The notes below the pieces were generated by a model. That model made no database searches, had not been told where the DNA came from, and worked only from the letters and a program-made list of their open reading frames with translations. Shown here in pieces: positions 49,601 through 59,700 of a DNA stretch of 64,000 nt (position 1 is its first letter; every line of letters begins with the position of its first letter). The stretch comes from Polyodon spathula. Taxonomy: Eukaryota; Chordata; Actinopteri; Acipenseriformes; Polyodontidae. A program made the translations under genes and the position numbers. The stretch is taken from NCBI RefSeq assembly GCF_017654505.1, contig NC_054559.1, positions 19,761,292-19,825,291 on the forward strand, given 5' to 3'.

Positions 49601-50614
49601 GATGATGATGATGTCTGGAATGGCTGCACCTGTCTGGAGAGATATTTGTAAATAAGGTTTTTTTTACAGATCTCTGCTAGACAGTGGTATGTAGAGGCTC
49701 ATTCGCTCTGATAACGAGGTTAAAAAGTCGTTTAACAGTGAATGTCTGCAGAGCTGTGCAGCCCCTGACACGGAGGAGGAAAATCCAACAGCCCTTTGCT
49801 TCTCATGTGGATGAAACATTCAAGCCAAAAGATGGGAATATAGCATGGGCACCATTTCCCAGGACGATGCAATCAAAATACCGTCAAAATGATTCCAGGG
49901 CCCACTAAATATGCCGCTGCTCGAATTCGTGACATTGCATCAGCATTTGGTGCTTTCAAGCCAACATATACTACTAGAAATGCCCAGCTTGGAAGAGAGT
50001 CATGGGCTTGTTCCAGCGTGCAAAGCACTGGGTCGTGTTGAGATGCGTGCAAACACCGGGCTCCTTTTATTAGCTGGGGCGTACAGGCACACAGGAGATA
50101 CAACTGGCAGAGTTATAATTCCGGCCACTATGTCACTGAAAACATTTCATGCAATGGCGGTTTGTCTCCTTGTCTATGGGTGCCAGGCTCAGCCAAGCAC
50201 CAATCCCTCCAGCACGTCTCCGGGTTACAGCGCCTCCTGGCGGTATGTATCGAGTACTCTGTTAGCAGGGCACAGCATGCTGCCGCGGGGGGGTCCATTT
50301 TGAAACATTCGACGTGGGGGGGGGGGTATTTTTCAAAACGCAACTTTTTAAACGTTACAGATTATTGTGTAGTGCTGTTTAATCAACTAATGCAGAAATT
50401 ATACTTAATTCAACCATTCTTCTTTTTATAAGTCGACAGTGGACTGTTTTGTATACGAATACAATATTTTTTTTAAAAAGTAGCCCACCCCTATGTTTGC
50501 AATCGTGAAAGGACTGGTCCGTGTCTTCTTTCTTTTAACCCTATTGGCGGGCGTGCTCCTGTTGCGCATGCGCGGCGGGTTGGTTCGAAAACAATAACAT
50601 ACATCTCTGCAATA
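49274..50614. promoter_or_regulatory. REXO1/HAUS8 divergent promoter region
   Basis: The two genes are head to head with 1,341 bp between start codons. On the REXO1 side there is a GC box (GAGGGCGGGGG, about 49,488-49,498) and a YY1-like GCGCCGCCATATT (about 49,415). Near HAUS8 there are an inverted CCAAT box with an E2F-like overlap (ATTGGCGGG, 50,543-50,551) and an NRF1 palindrome. An ATT/ATG trinucleotide repeat lies near 49,571-49,613. The 1.3-kb distance allows either one bidirectional region or two separate promoters. An out-of-frame upstream ATG lies at 49,293-49,295 in REXO1 sense. Confidence 0.5.
50563..50573 (+). promoter_or_regulatory. NRF1 site upstream of HAUS8
   Basis: TGCGCATGCGC is the palindromic NRF1 consensus. 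It lies 42 bp upstream of the HAUS8 start codon and about 12 bp after the TTGGCGGG element, a common arrangement in TATA-less cell-cycle and housekeeping promoters. Confidence 0.65.
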
Positions 50615-53600
50615 ATGGCGTCGACAGCCCCTCCCAAGCCGCGCAAGATGGGTCTTTCGGGAGATTCAACACAGTAAGCTGCAACAATAAATAAGTACAT
50701 TCTTATCTTATAGTCATATGGTTCTTAAGAAAGAAAAAAAAAAAAGAAAAACGTTTGCAAAAGTCAAGAATGCCGTGCACCTTTTTGATAACACATCCAG
50801 CACAGGGTCTGACACGTTGTAAGTTACTATACAGTATAATGAACAGCGTTACTGTTTCACGATTTTAATAATACGCAGTTCAAGTTTAGGCTGTTATTTT
50901 GCATTGGTGGGTTGGTTCAAACGGGGTCTTCTTAAAACACATTGAGAGTGATCAGCCAGTCAGTTAAACCCCTCTGCATGCACCTCGTTGCAAACATGAT
51001 AAGGTTTGCATCACTGTGTTTGTGCCACACATAGGGCGAGTCTTGTACCTTAGAGGTGGAGTAACTGATAGAGGCGATCGTTTTTCCGCGCACCGCCAGG
51101 TCATCGTGAAACCTGTTCTGAGCGGCTCGGTTACTTGATGTTGTCCCTCTCTCTCCTCTCCCTCTCCTCTCTTTAACAGGTTGATGTCTAGCGATGGCAG
51201 CAACACGAGTGCTGGGAACAGTAGCGGTGCCCCAACAAAAAAACCCAAACGTAAATTGAAATCACGCACTTTCATCTTTTTATATAGTTCATTAATAAGA
51301 GCTATTGCTTGCTCCAAACTGTATCATACTTGATTTGGTGTAGTTTTTAAAAAAAAAATTAGCACAATAAAAAAAAGTCAGATGACACCAGAGCTTGCAG
51401 AAGGAGAAGGGGTGCATTGAAGCTGTGCTTCCTAATTAGTTCTTTTCTTTTCTCCTGATTACAGCAAAAGGTAAAATTGTGAAATCTCGATATATGATGG
51501 TACCAGATAAGAAGCCAGCAGCAAAGGTATGCAGAAAGCTCTCTGTTAACCCTGCGCCTCATTTTTTTTGTTCTCTTCAATCAGGTTGCTGTTATTTATG
51601 AAACCAGTACTAGAGGTCTCTGTACAGATTGTGGTCAGTGTCACAGAAAACACTGTGAACAGCAGCACTGCAAGGGGGGGGCAACAGAACCCATAAGCGC
51701 TCGGAGAGATTGTGAACACAATAAGATTTTAGAAAGAAGTGACGTTTCAAGCTACTTCCCTTTTTTTAACAGAGCGTGTTTGCATTGTGTTCACAGAGCG
51801 CGGTGATGAACCAGTCCATCTGCGTCCCAAACAGACCAGCCACACCAACGAAGCTGGGTACCCCAACTAAACTGGGGACCCCCACGAAGCCAGGCACACC
51901 AAGCAGGAGGTCTGAGCCCCCCAGGTTATTCAAAGTACCGTCAAGTAAGTTCAGCTGAGGCCTGTGCAGTGGGCCTCTGTAGTACAGTGGTTGTCAATAA
52001 AAAGTAAATATTTCACTGAAGAGCCCACTTCACTGAAATATATAGGACTTTTATAATTCAGTCAGCATGGTCTTACAGTGAATGAACCAAATTAGTGAAT
52101 TATCCAATGGCAGAATTTTGGTAGAGGCACTGTATTCAAATCCATTTGCTCTTACCTGTTAGCAAAGAGAGAAGTCTACTGCCTGTGGTAGGCTTATATT
52201 TGATATATATATGTATTTTAATATCATCTTTTAGAGTTGCAGTCAAACAACCTTGATGCTACACGGATTGGAAAAAACGAACTGCAGTCGACGTTGCTTG
52301 AAGGTCATTCTATCCTTCCCGAACTGGACATCTCTGTTATTAATGGTAATACCCAATTGCTTTCCAAGCTTGCTATGCGTATGGTACACGCGGCCATCGT
52401 TTAGACACACGCTATCACGAATACCGCTGTTAGAGCACCTGGCAGACACAGTACATTTCTGAACATGTGTTTCATCCTGCAGACAAGACTGTGCATAAGC
52501 CCGCCGAGCCACAGGATATGGATATGGAGCACGCCGTTGACAATCAAACCTGGCTGCTAACTTGTCTGACCGTGCTGGTAAGTACAATGACAGCAGACCC
52601 TTGGTGAAGTATGTGAATTAAAAAAAAAAAAAACGTTGCATCATTTTATCCCAATGAAAGCATATAGCAGAGAGGCTACCTCATGTATTTTGTTTAGATC
52701 GCATGTACAGTGGATTTGTGGTGGGTTGGATATGCGTGTTATTTAAAGTATATGCTCTGTTTCTTATCTGGTAGATGGAAAGAAACACGACCAGGCTGAA
52801 GGAGGAAGCAGAGAGGAGTTTGTTAGTGGTGATGGAAGAGGAGGAGACTCTCCACAGGAAAGTGCAGGAGCAGAAACGGCAGCTTCGACTGTGGCAGAAA
52901 GAGAAGGAGCTGGACAGCCTGTTGGATCTGCAGGTACTTTGTAGATAAACTCTCTCTCTCTCTGAACTGTCTCTGTGTCTCTCCCGCTCGCCAGGCAGAA
53001 TGGATACCTCGCCCTAGCTGTAGAAGGACTGAACGTTGAGAGTTGTGGATGACAGTACTGGTTCTAGACGTAAACGTGAGGTTAGACAGGCTTCACCGTT
53101 GCTAGGAGGGGGTTCAGCACTGCACACGCACGTTTGCTGCGCTTGTGCGGCTCAATACGGGCAGCCAATCTAACGTGAGGAGAAGATCGACCTGCTGCAG
53201 GTCCCAGTAAAACTCGTTTCATTAGAATTGGTTTTGCGATATTTGAACTGGGGTTTCTTCTGATTTTGCCCGTCTTTGCAGATCGCAGCATTAACGCCCA
53301 TGGCTGCAGCAGCGGAAAAGTTTAAACAGGAGTACAAGACCTTTGCAACGGCTTTGGATACCACGAGACATGAGCTGCCTGTGAAGAACATACACATAGA
53401 GGGGGACAGACAAGCCTTTCTTGGTATTATTTCTCTAGACTGCAGTGTCTGTTTGTAATGGCAGATGTGTTGGTGTTAAGTCTGTAAATGGATGTTTTTT
53501 AGCGCTGTGATTTTATTATTTAAAGTTAATTAACCCACAGCAAGTATTTTGGAAACAGCGGGGTTCCGGAATGGAATCAGAATGCAACACTGTTACATCA

Positions 53601-54328
53601 TTGCTGTGTCATGAGGTGCAGTAGAAGGGCTCCCCATACTGGTGTGGAGAGGGGTGTTCTCTACATGCAATGTGTAGCATGGTCTTTCATGTTTGTTCTC
53701 ATATTCACAGACTCGGGTAAAGACTTTGAAAATGTGCCCAATTCTATATAAGAGTGGGGTAGCATTGCCGCTGGCACAGGTGCATTCCTAATAGCTTTCT
53801 CTATTTTTTAAATGTTTTGGGGTTTTTTTATAGATAAAGTAGCAGCCTGTCTTAAGGAAACAGAGAAGCTGCTGTCAGAGTTAAACCCTGCGGCTGCAGA
53901 GAAGAGTGACCGAGCATGTGAGCTACTGAAGGCTGTCAAAGATACAACAGGGAGCGTGGTCGAGGAACTAGGAAGGTGAGTCTGCTGGCAGCGCGAGGAG
54001 GAAGAAAAGGTGTGGAAGGATTTGTTGTCGCGCACCAAGCCTTCATCTGTGGAGGCCTGGGTTCTGATCCAGCTCGTCTCACAAGTGAAATGAGCGTGGC
54101 CCTACAACCACACGATAAAACAAACAGGATTGCAGCTCGTATGTGCTTTGACTTTGTACAGAAAATAATACTGAATGCGTGATTCTCCCTCCTTGCAGAG
54201 TTTTTACTGATGTGTTGGAGTTGTCCTCGTTGGTCAGCCGGGAGACTGTTTTGATTCATCAGAGGAGCGCAGAAGAATCGACAGGCCTGGCAGTAGCAGA
54301 GGATCTGTATTTCCCGAAGGACTGTTAA
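50615..54328 (+). CDS. HAUS8: HAUS8, augmin complex subunit 8, 10 exons
   Basis: Complete: exons 50615-50673, 51180-51250, 51465-51526, 51797-51944, 52235-52345, 52483-52577, 52775-52933, 53282-53423, 53834-53975 and 54199-54328. All are GT-AG and in phase: 1,119 bp, 372 residues (human about 410). The N-terminal third is basic and Ser/Pro/Thr-rich. It contains the VKSRYMMV segment (human ESRYLQY) and a TPTKLG tandem repeat. Family-diagnostic stretches are LQSTLLEGHSILPELDIS and FATALDTTRHELPVKNIH. Exons 7-9 encode an alpha-helical, coiled-coil-like region (KEEAERSLLVVMEEEE...). Known role: the eight-subunit augmin complex recruits gamma-tubulin to spindle microtubules for branching nucleation, and HAUS8 contacts the microtubule through its disordered basic N terminus. 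The protein ends earlier than the human one. Confidence 0.95.
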
Positions 54329-54433
54329 CATAAAACTGGTCTGAGTGTGAGGGTGTCTGGAGCTGCGTTTCCACTACCTGCAAAAACTACCTGCAATTTC
54401 TTCCCATTGCTGGCTAACTGTTTAATAATGTTA

Positions 54434-54439
54434 AATAAA
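54434..54439 (+). terminator. HAUS8: Polyadenylation signal of HAUS8
   Basis: AATAAA lies 106 bp after the HAUS8 stop and is followed by a T/G-rich stretch (GTGTGGTTTTTTTTG), a good downstream element. It predicts a very short 3' UTR. Confidence 0.7.
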
Positions 54440-54459
54440 GTTTCAGTGTGGTTTTTTTT

Positions 54460-56740
54460 GTTCCAAACCTGTTGTTGTCTTCAGATTTTTTTGTCACTTG
54501 GTGGTACGATGTTAAAAGGGGAAAAAAGAAATCCAAGCTTACTGTATTTCACCAAAGGTGGCGCTGCATGATGTTCCTGCAGAGCTGCGCCGTGCTCCGG
54601 CACCTCCCTGGCTGCCAGCAGGGGATGCTGCTCCCACTGCCGCTACCCCCTGCCGCTGCTGGCTGAGCTCCTGGCTCTGGAGGGGCTCCGGCAAGGAGAC
54701 GGAAGCATCGCGGACGTTCTCCACGGCTACTCCTAGCCTCGGCGCTGTAGTATTGTGATATCTAATCTACTGCTGGGGGTGCCTTGAAGATATTTAACCC
54801 TGTAGTACCCACTGATGTAGCAACAATTCTTTGCCACTTCTGAAGCAGTAATCCATGCCTGGTTTTACTTTAGGGTTAGTAAGACTCCCGTGAGCTTGCT
54901 GCCTATAGAAGGTGTCTAATCAAGCTTGGAATGGGGTGGACCTGCTGTGCAATTGAATTTTAATTCCATCCCTGCATTAGAGTGTATGTTTTCGCCTATG
55001 CACACGTTGCAGGTAAATTTCTTCTGATCTATAGAAAATGTATTACATGGGCAATTTGCCTATTGGTTTTACAGGCCATCTTAAAAGGACAAAATTTTTA
55101 AAGGCATTACATTATGTGGGGGGGGGGGGTTCTAACTCATTCAGTTAATTTGTAATATTACACAATTTTCATTCTGAACTATAGTACATGATTACATCTT
55201 GTGTTGTTTTGAGATGTATTTTGATATTCTTGTGTGTTTTATATATATATTTTTGTTACAAAAATTATATAAAACAAAAAAAAATATATAAAATCTGTAA
55301 AAGTTGAATTTTCAGCGAGCGTATACTTTTCTTTAATAAATAAACAAGCATGTGTTTTGTCTATGGTATGTATCCTTGAAGAATCGTGGTGAAATGTCTA
55401 CATTTGGCAAGCATTGAAAATACAAGAACCCTGATAACGTTCATGCAATACAAAATCACCATTTGAAATGATACCATGTTTAAAGGCGTTTGATTGCACA
55501 CCTACACACAAAAGAGTCCATAAAGTGCACAATATAAGATGCAATACCTGTAAGTGCCAGCAGAGGGTGCTGCAGCTTCACAATACGGCATTCTTTACAT
55601 ATCCGTATGTGCTAACCCTAAATATATTAGGAGGCATTCTTATTTATACTGCGCCCCTCAATGCTTGATTATAATCATGAAAAGTGTTCAGGCGGTTTTG
55701 AGTCTATAGCTGTTCCTAATAACAAAATGAAGTTTTTTTTTGTTTTTGTTTTTCTTTAATTATTAAAAGCTGGAAGCTAAGTTACACACGTAGACATGTC
55801 TGGCCACCCTTGCTTCACTTATATTGTCAACTACGCGGTCTTGTTTGCAAGCAGGGGGCATAAAAACAGGACCTGAGTGGTTTTGGATGAACAAGGCGCA
55901 GCGCCTCTGCGTGCGTATTGCATTACTGTTCCTATATTCGAAAGTTAAGCGTGTCTCCCTTTATTTTTGGAGGGTAGGAAAACTTAACCCCAGAAACCGC
56001 ATAACCACATGCAAATCACAAAACTGCGATTCGGTTTCTTAAGCAGAACAGCGCAGGAGTTTTACTGCTTTGAAAAAAAAAATTCTCTCTCTCTCTCTCT
56101 CCAGCTCCCTGCCTCTGTGTTTTTCCTGAGCGGGTTTGTTAGTTGGTGTGTCTAAGCTGTAATTTATGGGTGTGGATAACGCAATAGCGCACTGAACGGG
56201 GCTTGCAGCGCCTGCCGGGGATCTGGTTAAGGGGGGCGCGCAGGCACACATAGAGACAAAAGCGAACATCAAAGGATTGAGGAGAGGGGGGAAAAACGCA
56301 AGGGGTTGAAAATAGACAGAGGAATAACTTTCCGAGGGAATAAACAAGGCTTGCTTTCTTTCTTTTTTTTTTTTTTTTTTTGTCTAATGCTGAAAAATGT
56401 GAGCGAGCGGTGCTGAAAGCGGCAGAATCAGGCACGTTTGAGAAGAATACGCTTGCACCCTTGGTGAGGGGGGGGGGGGGGGGGATCTGAACTTCTTAAT
56501 AAGTGTTCTATCGGGCGAGGAAGAGGGGGGGGGGAGGATGGATACACACACACAAAAGTTGAGTTACCGAGTTTGGGGAACAACACAGACCACTCACTCA
56601 CTCACCAAAAAAAAATATCTCGATGAATTGTGTGGCCTGAAGAGAAGAAATCCATGACGGGATACTTTTTAAAGTTTTCCGGGGAGGGAATTTCTTTGGG
56701 ATTTTAATTTCAAATAAGAAACCCGCCTGCTGTGGACCTG
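54460..56740. other. HAUS8-CPAMD8 spacer and CPAMD8 5' region
   Basis: The spacer contains a GC-rich block at about 54,550-54,745 with short open frames, a CTCF-like site (CCAGCAGAGGGTGC, 55,557-55,570, one mismatch) and AT-rich DNA near 55,200-55,350. The last 700 bp (CT run near 56,086, T run near 56,364, G run near 56,467-56,484) probably includes the CPAMD8 promoter and 5' UTR. The transcription start cannot be placed by eye. Confidence 0.4.
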
Positions 56741-56747
56741 GGTGAAA

Positions 56748-59700
56748 ATGCAGAAGAAATATCGCACGCTGTGGATAAGCTGTGTTGTGTCGGTCTTGCT
56801 GGTTCATTCCAGCTATGCCCGTGGAAGACAGTAAGTATTATTTTAAAGGGACTGGGGGATGGGTTAGAGCAGCCCGGGGGTCACATTGAACTGCATATAA
56901 ATGCGGTGTCCGTTTAAAATAACAGAACTATCCGTAAGAAGCGCTTGGCCCCAAATAATACTAATAATAATAATAATAATAATGATTCACGCGGCTATGA
57001 AGCGGTACCTGTAGGCTAAGTGTGGGTCTTTTAAAAATCCACTTCTTCAAAAACACCCAGCCCAAACTTCATTTCATTTGCAGTTTTTTTTTTTTGCTTC
57101 CCTCTGACAAAAAAAAAAACTCAGGTTATAATTAACATACAGTGGCCTGTATTGGTATGAACCCAATTAAGGTGCAAGTTGTCTAGAAAAAGCAAGACCC
57201 CCGAGGCAGTGTATTCGCGGAGGCTGGCGGTTTTCAATCAATTTATTAATGAATGAATGTAAATCATTCGCGTATTATTGTTCATATAACATCGTCCATA
57301 TCATTGCGTTGTTCTGGCTGCAGATGACTGTAAACTTGTTATTGGCTGTGTGGGTGGATGCTACCTCTTGGGTTCTGTCTTCCTGATCGCACCACAGGGT
57401 CTGTGCTTGTTCAAGGGTCATTGAGTTTGTAATGCCTTTGTGTATGAAGCTTGCATGCCTTACTGTGGATCTTGTCAGATCAGCTCTAAAAGCACAGCGC
57501 CTTTTCATCTGCTCCTCAGGAGTACAATAGAAACACCAGGGTGGGAGTTTAATGAAGGTTTAAAAGGAATGAAGCCTTTTATTTTTACCAAGTAGCTGTT
57601 ATGCACTGTGTGATCAAAAGGAAAGCTATGCTTTGTAATCTGTGGAAACGCACAAGGATGCTTACCACTGACATTTTACAGAGACCACCATCCGGCGTTT
57701 ACAGGATATATGTGCTGGTGTGCTTGTGTAGGGCTGTGCTCTGCAGCCCTTGTGTTTGCAGGATATATGATGTGCTTGTGTGGTGCAGTGCTCTGCAGCC
57801 CTTGTGTTTGCAGGATATATGATGTGCTGTTGTGTGTGTGTGTGCGTGCATGCGTGCGTGCGCCTCTGTTTTCCGTGTTCAGTCTAGACCCCTCAAGTTT
57901 ATAGCCCTGCGTTCCATTTTTCTCTCATAATCTAATAAGGAGAGATAGTGGACAGTTTAGATTAGAAGGAAAATAATACTACATTCTCACACCAAGGCAC
58001 AAACATGGCAAGCCATGGTAGACTGTGGTAAATGATGAACCTGTATTTAAGATACCTGAAATTTGTTTTTGACATGTTACAAATCCTGGCATGCATTTTG
58101 AATAGTGAACCAAAGTAGTGAAAACTTCCCTCAAGTGTGGATTCAGGAAACCGGTTTCAGTTTCACCTGAATGTAGTCCATGTCTGTTTTAGTTTAGTGC
58201 AGCGTCTAACCTGTCAAGGGCGCTGTGAGTGAAGGACCCTCCAGCTGGATCTATTATAGCCTAGCCATTGTAAAAAGGACAATGAACAGCTAGTTTGCTT
58301 TCTTGCTCCTCAGAGGCTACTTGATAGCAGCCCCCTCTGTGTTCCGTGCCGGGGTGGAGGAAGCTGTCAGCGTGACCATTTTCAACCCCGTCAAGGAGAC
58401 CACCGTGCAGGTCCAGCTCGCAGTCAAGGGGGAGACGGTGGCACACAGCCACGGCACGGTGCTGGGTAAGTGTCTCCTGCATTCGTTTTGTGATACTCTG
58501 CCAGCAGCTATATCCAATAAAAAAAATAATGCCAAACAAAGTTTAGACCCTTTTAAAAGTTTACCACAGTAAAAGCATAGCAAAGTGTAATAAAGCACAG
58601 TGAAAGCATGGTAAAGCATAGGTAAGCATGGTAACAAATTGCAAGGTGTGGTAAAGCATATTAGTAAACATTGCAAACCAGGATAAACAAAAATAAATGT
58701 TTAACCATGGGGGGGACTGCAAAAAATACCATGGTCAGCCTTTATAAGAGGAACTGAAACCTCTTTATTTCTAGCCAAGTGTTAAACATTTACAATTTTG
58801 CTTAAATACATGCAGGCTGCATACAGCCTTCACTTTTGCTTTAGGTTAAGTCTATAGATCAGGCCAGTTTAGGTCCCTTTCAGTATTTCTCACTATTTTC
58901 CATGTATAATGAAGTGCTACACACAGATGCATGTTGCAGTGATTTATAACAAATACTTTTTGCATTGTCTGTGAGCATTCTCGATGTAGTGTTTCCCATG
59001 TCTCTATTTTTCAGAGAAAGGAACAATCAAGTTAAAGGTGAGTGAAAGGTGTTTAATTGCAAGCCTGCAGGGTGCAACACAGAGGTGCATGGATGAGGGA
59101 AGCAGCTACACTGACCCATTCTGAGCTTCACACCTAGCTGCCCCAGTGCACATTGCACAGGAAGCTGCAGAGTGGTGTCAGGATAAATGTGGGGGACGGG
59201 GGGACTAAAGAGGTAAGAGGTAAAGCTTTTTTTTTTTTTTTAATGCTCCCCATGTGTGACTCAGGTGGTTCGTTCCTCTCTCTCCCTCCCAGGTTCCCTC
59301 CGGCCTGCGCGGGCAGGCTCACCTGAAGGTGTGGGGGAATCAGTACCTGGCTGATGAGGGCTACATCTTCCACAACTACACCACCGTGACCGTCGACGCC
59401 AAGGGCTCCTCTGTCTTCATCCAGACTGACAAGCCCGTCTACAAACCAACGCAGAAAGGTTCGCTGTAATGCATCGACTCCTCTTAGTGACTGATCAGTT
59501 AATAATGCTAACTTCAGCATAAGACACGTACTCGCCTCTCGACCAGAGCTTGCTGTTTAACTGAATGGTAAGATGCTTGTCTTGGGACTGTATGGGGTGT
59601 GGTTCACATCCAGCCCTTGCCTTCCCATTCAATTCAATGGGCTGAGACGCCAATCCATTACACTGCCAACAGCCAACAGACCTACCTTGCTTTCATTGGT

